NCBI GenBank assembly: GCA_034696485.1
Contig: JAQIWT010000047.1
Span: 1 to 45,801, forward strand
From: Isohypsibius dastychi
Taxonomy: Eukaryota; Tardigrada; Eutardigrada; Parachela; Isohypsibiidae
Direction of reading: 5' to 3'
DNA length: 45,801 nt
This document shows, piece after piece, positions 11,827 to 22,878 of the stretch (the first letter of the stretch is position 1; each line of letters starts with the position of its first letter). Position numbers and translations under genes: made by a program. The notes under the pieces are model-generated. The model did not search any database and was not told where the DNA came from. It saw nothing but the letters and a program-made list of their open reading frames with translations.

Positions 11827-12244
11827 ATTAGCTTCTGATGTATCAGTGCAACATCTCCGTGCTCGGCTTGAGCTTTCCCATCATTTTAAACTTAATGAAG
11901 TTATGGGCAAGCTCGCATGAATATCCGTCGCACCCCTCAATCTATTTTATCTAGCTTGCCATGTTTTATGCGAAAAAACACTCGGTTAATCACCCGTCAA
12001 GTTTCATAATGCATAGGCTGCCTGAAATGGGTGAAGTTTGCCTTGATCTTAGAGTAAACGATCGCTGAATCGCTTTCGTTTCGAAAGCTTTCGAATTGTG
12101 CGCGAATCATCATCGTTGTCCTTGGCAACGTCAACGCTTCCACTTTTGCGTAAAGTAGAGCATGCACAGACACCACTTCGGACTAAGCTTTTATGACAAG
12201 GCGCTGCATGAACATGACCACGATGGCCGGAATTTCTTGGTCCA

Positions 12245-13998
12245 TTAAACAGCTGCAGCTATCCTGCGTGTTTTGACAGCCTGCATAACAGCGTCATGAA
12301 CCGTCACAAAGATTCTGTCCAGCTGAAGTTCATCGGAATACCCACTGAGTGCTAGAAACTCTCGCAAGTCAGCTGCAATGAAGAAACCGACTATTTTATT
12401 CCGATGGTAAAAAGAGAAGTGATCAAAAATTGGATAGCTGACCTTTGCAAGTTGCCAGAAAAAGTGTGATCTCCATATCCGCACACTGTTTAGCCAGATC
12501 CTTCATAGCGTTAATCCCGTTAATATCAACGAAACTGATGCTTGAACAGTCGATAATCAAATGCGTGATCGAGACCACACAAACAACGCTCGATGGTGTA
12601 AGACTGGTTGAAGTTCCAAAAGATTGATTTTCCGACTCGATCTCTCGATTCGGCTGACCGCTAACGGTGCTCACAGTCAGATTGCCACTCATGGCGAAGT
12701 TGTCATATGCGGCAGTTACGATTTAATTTGTGCTAGACTGCCAGTCGTGATTGCGTCTGCGTTCTTTTTCCTGTTTCATTTCAGTTTGTGACGTAACCTG
12801 AATCCGGAGAGCTCTTTGGCTCGCTCACTGAAATACTCGGTATTGGCAAAGTATAATGGCGTATCGAAACGAATGATCTTGCATCCCTCTATTTCTTCGG
12901 TCTAATACAGAAACCCAGAAGATTCATTGATATCTGTAACTCAATTTCTCAGATCGTGGTTGCTTACTGTTTGACAAAAACGTATACACTTGTGGATGTC
13001 AGTGTGCATAGCTCGTCCAACAACCGCCACATCAGGTCTCTGTGTGCGGAAAACAACGGTTAGCAGGTTCCATCCGACAGCCAGTCCAAGTCCAGAATCC
13101 ACATCCAGAAAAACAAAGCCAATCAACGAGACCAAGAAAACAGACTGCAATGAATATTCCAGCTCCCCTCGACGAAACTAAACTGGGGAATAATGTTTAC
13201 CGTGTCCACTATAGAGACCTTTCATAGACGCTGAACTTCAGTAACTTGTTTGAGAAGACCAATCAAAGAAACAACGATAATGCTGGCTAAGTAAGCTTTT
13301 GGGAGTGGTTCGAGCAGGAAACCAAGTACAAGAATGACGATCAGGACCATGAAGCAGGAAATCACACTCACAATCTGCAACCAATAGTGTTCGAACCAAT
13401 TTTAAATAATTGTTGTCTGCTGGGATGATCTTGAACCACCCAGAAGCATTAACACTGTATTCTGATTATAGTAGCCATTTTATCAGTCACCTGAGTAGCG
13501 CCTCCCATTGAGGTCTGGACTGCAGTCCTCCCAAGCGAGCCTGTAGCCGGAATGCACTGGAAGAATCCACTGATGAAGTTCGAGCATCCCATAGCTCGCA
13601 GTTCCTGGTTCGGGTCGATGGAGTACTCATATTTGTTGGCGTATAATTTCGCCAGTGAAACGGTGATTGCGAAGCTGACTATAGCGATCCCAAAACTGTC
13701 CATCATGACTTTCGGCAGCACGGTGAAATCGACAGCTTTGGGTGCTGGCATCCCGAGCGGAATACTACCCACAACACTGACGTTGTAATCCGGCCCACTC
13801 AGGCCCATCAAATAGGACGTTAAAGTTCCGAACATCACCTGTTGCATCAAACACCGTTTCCACGTAATGTTGTTTTGCCGGGAAAAGAGATAAAACAAAC
13901 CACAACAAGTTCACCGGGAAGTGGAATTTCTATGGGCAATCTGGACTAGACGTGATGGTTTTCGTTGAAGAGATATTTTATGGCGAGAAGGGTGATCT
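12245..13998 (-). pseudogene. SLC26 anion transporter pseudogene, copy 1 (3' half)
   Basis: Copy of the intact SLC26 gene at 28081-31090, retaining the equivalents of exons 8-13: 12245-12372, 12443-12901, about 12973-13150, 13219-13374, 13491-13838 and 13901-~13998. The exon at 13491-13838 is fully open and nearly identical in protein to the intact copy. Lesions elsewhere are clear. There is an in-frame TAG at 13948-13946 and a TGA at 13224-13222 (Trp codon in the intact gene). In the STAS-linker exon a one-base deletion gives a TGA after the RLRHKLK segment, and there is a TAA further on. The N-terminal exons are absent; similarity stops near 14000. It cannot encode a working transporter. 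Confidence 0.85.
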
Positions 13999-14071
13999 GA
14001 TTCACTTTCGGGGTAACTGACACCATCGACAGGCAATCGACGGCCAGTGCGAGTCAGGGCAAGATGACTCA

Positions 14072-14206
14072 TCACGAGACACTGATCACGTAACTTGTGC
14101 CAATAACCCCGATACTGTACAGGAGCTCTTTCAAAAACTCATAACTGATTTTGGGATCTTCCGGATGAAAAAGCTCACTGATAATATTCTTCAGTGCATT
14201 CTCTAC
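14072..14206 (-). other. Short coding-like stretch of unknown identity
   Basis: A minus-strand frame with good codon character runs from about 14206 to a TGA at 14072. It includes NIISELFHPEDPK and ELLYSIGVIGTSYVIS, an amphipathic then hydrophobic profile. It directly abuts the broken 5' edge of SLC26 copy 1, but is not collinear with the intact SLC26 exon at that position. It may be a fragment of another gene joined at the duplication breakpoint. No family assigned. Confidence 0.25.
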
Positions 14207-15095
14207 GTTTTTAGCAACACGGGTTTGTTTTTTTATCTAGTCCCAGTCACGGGCAGTTTGCATGTTAGTCTTAAAATTCCCTTTCCTGTATCCGCCAAAC
14301 TGATTCGCCATGGAGGGCAGGTAACGATGCGAGTTTTCAGTGCACGATAATCGTTTCGTTTACGTGTACCTATCTGACGACTCTCTATCTCCCTCTGGTA
14401 CCGGTTTCTCTGGCAACGGTAGTCATTTGCTACATGTTTACACAACTCAAACAACGAGAAATTAAGAGTTTTGACAGAGAGAAAGAACGATCTAATGCAT
14501 TTACAAAGGACCCATCAAAGTTGTCTAAGATTGCTCGTGTTTGGATTTTTATGGCATCGCTCCAGGTGATATCATTTCTCTCGTTATTAGGAATATCCTA
14601 CTGAAGGTTCCGTCCAGACTACTAACACGCAGAGGGAAAACGTAGGGGGGAAACGTGGACCGATTGAAAGCTATCTACATGATCAGAACTTTTGGTCCGC
14701 CAACGCACCAATTTTGTTCATGATAAAATTTGAAATAATGTTTTGAGCCTTTGTGCGGGTCTTCCTTGAGATTCTCTATTCTATCACAGAGTTAAAGTTT
14801 GGGCAAATTCGGTTTTGTTCAATCTGCAAAGCGAGAACTGTAGCTCACTGCATTTGGATAATGCTTTGTAGATAGAGCACCCCTACCCCTATTTGCACGA
14901 TCACTCGGTACTCGTATTATAACTGTTGTCACACATTCCCTAGTGCCGGATATAAACAGAATAATGATTACGAAGAAATCTGTACTCTTTCAGAGTTCTG
15001 TTCTACGGAACTCTGAAACAGAGGGATTATATACGTTATGTTTTGTTTGACATACAGGGATTACTCTGTATATACGACCTTATTGATTGTTTCAG
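14207..15095. other. Intergenic or 5' region of the Ig gene
   Basis: No complete exon can be supported here. The first exon of the downstream Ig protein (signal peptide) should lie in or before this stretch. A perfect 11-bp stem with a 9-nt loop is present at 14988-15018 (TTTCAGAGTTC and its complement). Its role is unknown. Confidence 0.35.
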
Positions 15096-16724
15096 TGCCA
15101 GTCGTGTTCAATCTGGTGGTTTATCTGTGGAAATTTACTCTGCGTTCAAAGAACCCCAAGAGCTGGACCACGTCACTGTAGAATGCACGTTTTTTCATCC
15201 TATTTTGGACAAATCTGCTGTGAATCTTCGTTGGGGTGCTCATCGTGTGAATGGCGGGCAGAAAGTTGAATACAATGAAATATACGATAGAGAGCTTCTT
15301 CTGTCGGAATCCAATATGACTGTGCTGACCATGAAGTTAAGAGCACGCCAGTACTGGAATGGCACTATTCATTACTGCACTGCCACATTCTCCAACGGGA
15401 CTAAAATGACGGCTGCAATAAGTACGCCCTTAACGGTACAAAGTGAGTGCTTGATGGTGCAGTACAATATTCATTAATATTTCAATTCTTCAGAAATGGT
15501 CAATGTTTTGGAATTTTGAATTTGCAACGAAATACAGTATAGGCTCGTTGCCCGTAAATTTCCTCAACTGAGTTTTTCCTTTCTAGAACGCGATGGGTTG
15601 TTATTTTCCACTTATCCCTCGTCATCAGGTATTCGAAAAGCGAATAACACAATAGTCCAGGTTACGGTGAAATACGATGAAACCGTGTTCTTGCAATGTT
15701 ATTTTCCGACGGACATGACATGTAAAGACCCGAAAATTGTCAAGGACAATGAGATTGTTTCCATTGGACACAAGAGTACAGGAGAGATCACGATACCCGG
15801 CTGGAATAGAACGCTGATCGTTATCAGTGGTGTTACTAGACTATTAACGATGAACAATTCGGGAATCTACAGCTGCCGATGTGGCTCGATGCAATCCAAC
15901 TCTGTTGCCTTCATAATCAACACTTTTCAGGCCAACGTGCGCCAACCTTCTCCTGTGATCAACTATTTAGAATTCTTGGAAGGAAGCCAGGGCGTTTTCA
16001 TCATCAATGTCGCAACTCCTTTCTCACTGGAAGACATCAACTGTAAATCTTTCAGCAACATAACCGCTAAACTTTCATGGCAAAAAGTGAATCAAATCAT
16101 AGTTGATTGGGGAATACTGAAATACACCGACAGCGGGATATATAATTGCACCAGCTCTGGCGCAGAGTTTGATTTGAAGTTTCGGGATCAGCTGTTCCTC
16201 AGGGATACAATCAACACCAGGCTTGTCGTTGTCAATATGACAGTACATTGTGAGTATCACAACTCGAACATATGCCGTATAAAGTTATTCTTGCAGTTAT
16301 CCCTAAAATGGCAAAAGAGAGATCCACTGTGAAAGCTTGTCGAAATGAGGTCGTGAATTTGACTTGCAGTTTTCGAGCCTCATTGCCGGGTTTGCAGATA
16401 AAATGGCTACATCTGCTTCCATATGATTCAACTGGACTCGAGCCCTTTCATGAGTCGGAACATACGCGGGAAACCTTGTTTAGTGACAGCCGAGTTGTGG
16501 CGGAATCAGTGTGGCCATTCACAACCTTCAAGCGCGGACATGATGTACGACTTGGATTCCAGCACAATGCGGAGTACAATTTCGATGGGTACTTGAACTC
16601 CACGTCTCGCTTGACCGCCAAACAATATAGAGAGCTGCACACGGCGACTTATGCATGTGTCGTTACAAATAATGTTGGCTCGGCGACAATGTGGGTGAAT
16701 CTGATGAGCTCAGCAAACTGCTGA
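15096..16724 (+). CDS. Secreted or surface protein with four immunoglobulin-like domains (5' exon missing)
   Basis: Three exons join in phase: 15096-15442, 15587-16249 and 16297-16724 (TGA), about 478 aa without the first exon. Four Ig-like modules are visible from paired Cys and Trp positions. (1) VECTFFHP, LRWGA and TIHYCTAT. (2) FLQCYFP and SGIYSCRCG. (3) INCKSF, KLSW and SGIYNCTSS. (4) NLTCSFRA, IKWLH and ATYACVVTN. Many Asn-X-Ser/Thr sites suggest glycosylation in the secretory pathway. There is no transmembrane segment before the stop, so a secreted form is likely; an alternative 3' exon cannot be excluded. The first exon, expected to carry a signal peptide, was not found: the acceptor TTTCAG at 15090-15095 requires an upstream donor in phase 1. 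Candidate roles are adhesion or immune recognition; no specific family is assigned. Confidence 0.75.
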
Positions 16725-17524
16725 AAATACAGTGGTTAAAGACACTTGGTTTACCACGTTTATGGGATGTGACTGAATAATGATGTTTACAAAATGTTTG
16801 GAAGACGGTGAAGAACAAGAGCTGAGGTTGACAAGGAAGCTGTGAAAAACCCGATATTGGGATACATACGTATTATTAAACTAGGATAATTGATTACGAT
16901 CGATACACCGGCTACTGCTTTGACGCTTGTAGACGCCCCGTAACGTCAACCCAGAGATCTCTAAGGACAGGCCATTGTTTCCTTAATCTGTAACGCTGAA
17001 AAAAGAAAAAAAAAGAAAAAAGCGTCTTTTGCTTACTGTCACGTGGAAAGCCCAAAAAATTGCTTTAGCAAAAGCTCGGCCAGATTTTGCCAATCTAATG
17101 GTTTTATATCGGAAAACTGGATGAACATATTAAACATCACACGATGAGATCGATCTCGAGAATGAAAGATTACCAGATGACAACTTTGGATCACGTTTTC
17201 TCAGAGGAGGACGTGTTACTTGGCGCAGGTGACGACGTTAGAGATGGATTCAATCTCCTGCTTTTTCGAGCTTTCGAACCCTTGAAGGCCCGCGTGTATC
17301 TTCAACGCTGCCTTCTCCACATCCGAATCTCCCAGGTCACTATAAACCTCCTAAAGTAACTATCATGATGACCATCAACGTTTGCCAAACCACACATGGA
17401 ATGACTCGAGTTGTTTAAGAACAGTATGAAAAATGTGTAGCACGCTGTAATATTATAATACGGTCTCAAGAGAAACCCGGGGCTACAAAAGTGATTCCGA
17501 ATTCTCGCTTGTTCACCACGCTAG
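16725..17524. other. Intergenic, no supported gene
   Basis: There is a purine-rich run at about 17000-17023 (AAAGAAAAAA type). An open frame at 17144-17359 has reasonable codon use and ends near a possible donor (CCCAG followed by GTCACT), but has no recognisable domain. Similarity to the 27.8-28.9 kb block begins at about 17535. Confidence 0.4.
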
Positions 17525-17534
17525 TGACGGTCCA

Positions 17535-18617
17535 GTACCTTCGACGGACAATCCAAGTTTGGGAGGATTAAATAACTGGATATGTTATTCCGACTGTGAC
17601 AGGTTACTGACTTTCAGAAACACAAACTGGTGAGTGGACCAGAAGCACAGATTGATAGTTGGATTGTCTAACTCTCTTTCGTGAGCACAGCAAACAAGAT
17701 TTACGCTTCGAGGTTTCATTCTGTAAAATTAGGTATGATATGTACAGAACCCACTTCGTGCTAGGCTTTTGTTACAAAGCATTGCTGATTCCGATGGAAG
17801 GTAGCCAGTTTGGATCAAAGAGCCGCAGCTATCCGGCGGGTTTTGACAGCCTGCATGACGGCGTCATGAACGGTCACGAAGATTCTGTCTAGCTGAAGTT
17901 CGTCAGAATACCCACTGAGTGCCAAAAATTCCCGCAAGTCAGCTGCAATTCAAAAGTTTATTACATTGTTCTCAGGACTATTGTCACAAATGTTTGGACA
18001 AATGGTCTAACAAACAAAAACCAATTCAACTGACCTTTGCAAGTTGCCAGAAAAAGTGTGATTTCCATATCCGCACACTGTCTAGCCAGATCCTTCATAG
18101 CGTTGATCCCGTTGATATCAACAAAACTGATGCTGGAACAGTCGATAATCAAATGTGTGATCGACACCGCACAAACAACGTTTGATGGAGTGGGACTAAC
18201 TGAGGCTCCCGGAACCTGACTTTCGGACTCGCTCACTCCATTAGGCTGACCGCTGACGGTGTTCAGGTTGGCACTCATGGCGATGTTATCATATGCGGCA
18301 GTTACGGTTGAATTCGTGCTAGACTGCGAGTCGTCATTGCGTTTGCATTCTTTCTCCTGCTTTCTTTTAAGTTTCTGGCGTAACCTGATTCCGGAGAGCT
18401 CTTTGGCGCGCTCTATGAAATACTCGGTGTTGGCGAAATAGAGTGGCGCTTCAAAACGAAGGACCTTGCATCCCTCTATTTCTTCAGTCTAGAAGGAAAA
18501 CCCCAGAGATGACCGGTATCTGTAACCAAATTTTTCTGATTGCGTGACTTACGGTTTTGAATGAACGTATGCATTTGTTGATGTCGGTGTGCATAGCTCG
18601 TCCGAGAACAGCGATCT
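17535..18617 (-). pseudogene. SLC26 pseudogene, copy 2 (last two exons plus part of a third)
   Basis: Copy of 27805-28880. It keeps the last exon (17817 to about 17944, ending in TGA, intact), the STAS exon 18035-18488 (454 nt, the same length as in the intact gene and fully open) and the 3' part of the preceding exon from about 18553. Homology then stops abruptly near 18617 in unrelated sequence. The STAS half ([20 protein letters not shown]) is undamaged, but the membrane domain is gone. This looks like a recent partial duplication with no way to make a transporter; expression of a lone STAS fragment is conceivable but unsupported. Confidence 0.85.
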
Positions 18618-18880
18618 CAGTTAAAAATGCCATTTATCTTCAAGTCGGTACTCAACCACTTTTCTATGGAGTTGTTGGACACAAGCGTCCTGAACCTCAG
18701 CTAGGGGGCGAGGATGTCATGTTCATGAGCGCTTGTGTTCAAACTGTAGTAGGGGCGAGTAAACTTATGTTCGGAAACCCCCTACACAATGTAACTTAGC
18801 AGAGGTTCCCCCTAATGCTATAGTCCACGAGAGCCGCCGTTTGTTCAAAACTATCAACTTAGCAAGGGTTTTCAACTTAG
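18618..18880. other. Unrelated insert between SLC26 copy 2 and zinc-finger fragment
   Basis: Sequence at the duplication breakpoint that matches neither neighbouring family. A frame at 18557-18799 runs across the junction and is not credible as a gene. Confidence 0.3.
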
Positions 18881-18975
18881 ATGCCATTTGTGGGAGGAAA
18901 GTGTTTTATGAGCCATGTCCGAAGTTCACCCGGATTACGTCCAGTTTCTTAGGATGGACGATTTGGATGAGCTTT
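18881..18975 (+). pseudogene. Zinc-finger gene fragment (last finger only)
   Basis: About 95 nt matching the final C2H2 finger and C-terminus of the PR-domain gene at 24129-26134 (ATGCCATTTGTGGGAGG, GTTTTATGAGCCATGTCCG, GATGGACGATTTGGATGAG). A small deletion in the CGAAGTTC..CACCCGG region removes bases relative to the intact copy, and the stop is altered. It is an isolated relic of the same duplication series. Confidence 0.75.
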
Positions 18976-19442
18976 TGATTAGTTTATGTAGCTCTTTCTT
19001 ATTGAGTGACCATTGTTATCATTACGGTTGTTGTGGAATTGAAGAGAATCTCATCTGAATATCAATTGATGTCTTACACTTTTCGTAACTTTTGGGTGAA
19101 CCTTGCTTTATGTAGAACAAAAACGTGGTCATTCCGTCGTCAAGATCCACAGCGCACGGGTCACTGTAAGGGGTGAACTTTAATGGCTCAATTGGTTCGT
19201 TCGGTCGTATATGTTTTCCGATTTCCCGATTTCTTGACGCAGGGATTCGGATCTCCGTTTGTCAAAAGTTATCTGGCGGATGGCAACGAATTGCGCGAAT
19301 TTTTTGAACGAATTTTATCTTTCACAGTTGGCTCATGGCCAGGTAAAGGTAGATAGACACAATATTTCAAGACGAAGATAAATTGCTTTCCGCGGACGTA
19401 CACAACAGCTGTGACTGCAAATATAGTAAAATGGACGTTCCT

Positions 19443-20462
19443 TTACAATCCAGCTAAATACATGCACAACCTTACAAATAGAGTGAGAACACTGTAGCAG
19501 CTGAGGGCAATACACACAACCAGCACTAAAAACGCTGTTCTAGAGGGCTCTTCCATAGTATACCAGTCTTGAACACGCGAAATGCCAGCATTCTGCAAAG
19601 TGGGCCGACGACGGACCTTGGCAAGAAGCGGCTGAAGAATCAGCAGTGCTGGTAGGATGGTCATAGTGACGGGAATAGGCAAAGAATTGATCATTTCAAG
19701 AAAACGGCCGAATGCATCGCTGCGATCGTTGCGCCATTTTCTGACTATCTTCCACCATCTCATGAGAAAACTGTAACCAAATTTTTGCATCGTAGTCAGC
19801 TGCGGGTGGAGCTTGAAGCGCCCAGATGTTGATATGACTCCTAGAATCTCTGAAGTTGCTCCTTGGCAGTTGCTGTACAGAATTCCATAATTGTTTTGCC
19901 AGAAATTGTGATCCACATCCAAGTTTTCTATTTGATTCCTCGACCCCGAGAACGTGCCGATGTGCGTCCAAGATCGAGCCTGTTTGTGGCAGTCAAATCG
20001 GCTCGGTTTTATGTTTTCGAGAACTTCTTGTTCCAGGTACATCTCAATCTTGTCCACCCCGTTCCTGGTTTTCATCAGTTCCAGGTTGAAAACGTTATGT
20101 GATCGTTCCTGCTCGAAAGATATCCCGACATGACTGAATACATCGTTGAACGAATACCAAACCACACATAGCATGATTCCTAACAACATCTGATATTGTG
20201 CTGCCACGCAGTAGCCGGACGTATAATCATGAGGGTCGACGCAGCCACTCAAAACCGGGTAGCCGAAGCAGCACAGAAGTAACCAGTGAATAGCAAGGTA
20301 GAAAACATAAAGCTTGAATGGATGCAGAAAAATTTCTGCGCAAGTCGGTCGCTTTTCCTTACAAACTGGGCAATTTTTATGAACATTCTGCCTGCCGAAC
20401 AGCGGCAGCTCAATGATATAGGCGTTGACGAAGCTGGCTGATATCATCATGAGCGGGATCAA
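19443..20462 (-). CDS. Multi-pass membrane protein of unknown family
   Basis: A 339-codon minus-strand frame with strong coding character. Hydrophobic segments lie at about residues 1-17, 50-72 (LYVFYLAIHWLLLCCFGY), 89-108 (MLLGIMLCVVW), 266-288 (INSLPIPVTMTILPALLIL) and 309-337 (RTAFLVLVVCIALSCYSVL). A Cys cluster (NCPVCKEKRPTC) precedes the second segment, and a large charged loop lies between the third and fourth. Upstream, the same frame continues with another hydrophobic stretch (about 20640-20496; CNDPIPMFKV, then TCLFYAAWLVKVLL) but is cut by an in-frame TAA at 20495-20493. Either that stop is in an unresolved short intron or the gene is damaged. I looked for innexin, DC-STAMP and tweety signatures and saw none that fit. 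A channel- or receptor-like role is only a guess. Confidence 0.6.
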   Translation of the reverse strand: MIPLMMISASFVNAYIIELPLFGRQNVHKNCPVCKEKRPTCAEIFLHPFKLYVFYLAIHWLLLCCFGYPVLSGCVDPHDYTSGYCVAAQYQMLLGIMLCVVWYSFNDVFSHVGISFEQERSHNVFNLELMKTRNGVDKIEMYLEQEVLENIKPSRFDCHKQARSWTHIGTFSGSRNQIENLDVDHNFWQNNYGILYSNCQGATSEILGVISTSGRFKLHPQLTTMQKFGYSFLMRWWKIVRKWRNDRSDAFGRFLEMINSLPIPVTMTILPALLILQPLLAKVRRRPTLQNAGISRVQDWYTMEEPSRTAFLVLVVCIALSCYSVLTLFVRLCMYLAGL

Positions 20463-21119
20463 GACGAAAGAGGTCGCTGGTGCGGTGCTGAATTAATCAA
20501 CGAAAGCCTTCAACGTCGGTATCCACGCTGTTGCTGCTGGTTTATGATTCAGTACCATCAGCATAAGTCGCAGAAGCACTTTGACGAGCCAAGCTGCGTA
20601 GAACAAACAGGTCACTTTGAACATGGGAATGGGGTCGTTGCATTTCCCTAGAGCAATAGTTTGTTAGACCTCGCACTAAAGGCAGCATCACAAGTATACT
20701 GGAGGATCCACGTTGAACGCCTGTTCGTGCGCAGTAATCAACGTCCATTGGCTGTGGCGGTCTTTTGCCATCTAGCCGTGTCGTCCAACGCGGAAATGAT
20801 TGAGCCACCAGAGGGACACGGAATACCAGCGCCTCACTTTTACTGCAACCATCTCGACGGCATCCTTCCCCCTCCCCAAATTTGGGGCCCAAACTATCGG
20901 TAGAAGCTCGACCTTTCTTGAATAACAGATTTAAGTGCCAGATTTGGGGTTGTCTAAATTATTACTGCAGAAAGTTTCGGTTCCGCCGGGATTACGTGTT
21001 TTCTCGTATCAGGAACGATACTGAAAAAAACTGAAGGAACATGTTATTAATGTATCACATATCCACAACTACATTGAAAACTCCCGTATTTCTTGACTCT
21101 CGCATATTGAGAACTCCAT

Positions 21120-21694
21120 TACAGTGAACTTCCGCACTAAGCATAGTTCGCTTCAAGAATAAGTAAAACTCGTGTCGTCGAGCTGACGTATGGGCTACTT
21201 TCAGTGGAGGGTCTGGCATTGGGCTAAAATAAGGGGACTTCCGCACTAAGAATAATAGACCCCTTGTCAGATAGACTCAACTAGCCAACACTGCATTGTT
21301 GTGATTTCTTAAATTCTGATTCTCAAGCTTTTTTCGTTTTCCCTTGACTTGTAGCAATGAATTTGGGTCTGAACAGCCGTCGGTTTCGAGAGTAATCATG
21401 AAGATAAAAGAAATTGAAGCTGCATGGAGCCCGGGAATCGTCGACCAGCAGAGGGAAAAACAGCATGGTGCTGCTTTTCACTTTTCTGAGTCTGATGCTA
21501 AATAACCTCTGAAAACTGGTTTCCGTGAATAAAATCTACGCTGGAATACTTTTTCTAAGCTTTTTTCTGCCGGAAACTAAAAGGTCATTTCATGGATTTC
21601 TTGACGTCACATGCCTCCTCAACAAGAATAATGTTGTGGTTTCGCCCGCAACAAGAATAGCCAAACTCTATGCTTAGTGCGGAAGTCCACTGTA
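21120..21694. mobile_element. Tigger/pogo-type nonautonomous DNA transposon
   Basis: The 27-nt terminal inverted repeats at 21120-21146 and 21668-21694 differ by one base and begin TACAGTG(A/G)ACTTCCGCACT. This starts with the TA target dinucleotide followed by CAGT..., the known terminus of Tigger/pogo-family elements of the Tc1/mariner superfamily. A third, partial copy of the repeat occurs internally at 21235-21250, suggesting nesting or rearrangement. The interior has no transposase frame, so movement would need a transposase from elsewhere. A Tigger-type gene lies at the right end of this window. Confidence 0.75.
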
Positions 21695-21966
21695 CTTATG
21701 AAATTTTGAACGCCCCGGAAGACTGGGAGGCAAGAGCACTAGGGTCTAACTCTCGTATTTCAATGGTCGGAGGGGGATTGAGGCTTGAGGTTTGATGTCC
21801 TGTTTATGGACGACAATCCAGCTTGCTACGAAGATTCTGACTGTACGTAGAGCGGAAATGACATCTGATCGCCTTGTGCTATTGTAATGTTCACTTCTGC
21901 TGATTCGTACAACAAGAAACAAGTGTGTATCGGTGACCAAGTTTTGCATTTTTCAAATTAGAGTGA

Positions 21967-22524
21967 CTACCAGCAAGGACACTATATGGGGACACTGCCG
22001 CGATTTTTTAAAATAGGGGACACCCCCATTGTTTTGCACTGGCTGGGATAAACTATATATCAGTCGAAAGATCTCTTTAAGATCTATCGATTGATGTGGC
22101 CTGTGACGGCAAAAAGCAAACACCGTATAAACAGCACCATGCTAAACTTTCAACAAAACACATGTTGATTTACATGTTATCCGAATAAAAATTCGAGTGT
22201 TCCCCATCACAAAGGCGCAAAATTCATAACCAATGATATTTCTACTCATGTCTTTGCAACGCGAGTCCTCGTTACCTTTGTAATGGGAAACACTCAATTT
22301 TTCATTCCGAAAACACGCAAATCAACATGTGTTTTGTTGAAAGTTTGGCGTGTTGCTGTTTTTTTGGTTTTTGTTTTTTGCCGTCGCATGCCACATCAAT
22401 CGATAGATCTTAAAGAGATCTTTCGACTGATATATAGTTTACCTGAGCCAGTGTTAAAAAATGGGGGTGTCCCCTATTTTAAAAAAATGGCGGCAGTGTC
22501 CCCATATAGTGTCCTTGCTGGTAG
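21967..22524. mobile_element. 558-bp foldback (long inverted-repeat) element
   Basis: The outer termini CTACCAGCAAGGACACTATA at 21967 and its reverse complement ending at 22524 enclose arms of about 240 nt each (about 21967-22210 and 22281-22524), with a loop of roughly 70 nt. The arms share long matching blocks (for example ATCTTTAAGATCTATCGATT-like segments and the CAACAAAACACATGTTGATT block). A chance open frame at 22283-22621 lies in the right arm. This is a foldback-type nonautonomous element; family unknown. Transcribed, it would make a long hairpin RNA. Confidence 0.8.
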
Positions 22525-22878
22525 CGTACCAAGTTCGAACGTGAATATTGCTTTTTTTGCGATTCAGAGGGTTATAATTGGCAGAACGCGGGTTCCTTCT
22601 AGGCTGGCGGAGCTACGGTAAGTGACATTTCTTGATCATTTATCTGATCTGCCTCTTCTGTTACCATTTTGTTTAGTTTTTCTGAGTTCACAAAGATGCA
22701 CTATTGGATTCATTCGAGATGCCTAGACCACAGTGCAGTTAATGTGCCTACGTAGATGGAGTTTTCATGATTTTTTTACGTTATATGCTGGTATTAGTCC
22801 GTACAGGTGAGTCAAGTCGTCTGTCTTACCGTTATCCCAAGTGGAAGATCTCTCTGATCTTTCAAAGTTGTGACGAGG

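Noticed and set aside
17659-18185. Plus-strand frames over SLC26 copy 2
   Set aside because: They are antisense shadows of the STAS and last exons; similar antisense frames recur over the other SLC26 copies.
19443-20462. Innexin or pannexin gap-junction protein
   Set aside because: Four hydrophobic segments suggested it, but there is no YYQWV-type signature after the first extracellular loop and the Cys pattern does not fit.
22283-22621. 112-aa frame as a gene
   Set aside because: It lies in the right arm of the foldback element and its composition follows the repeat.
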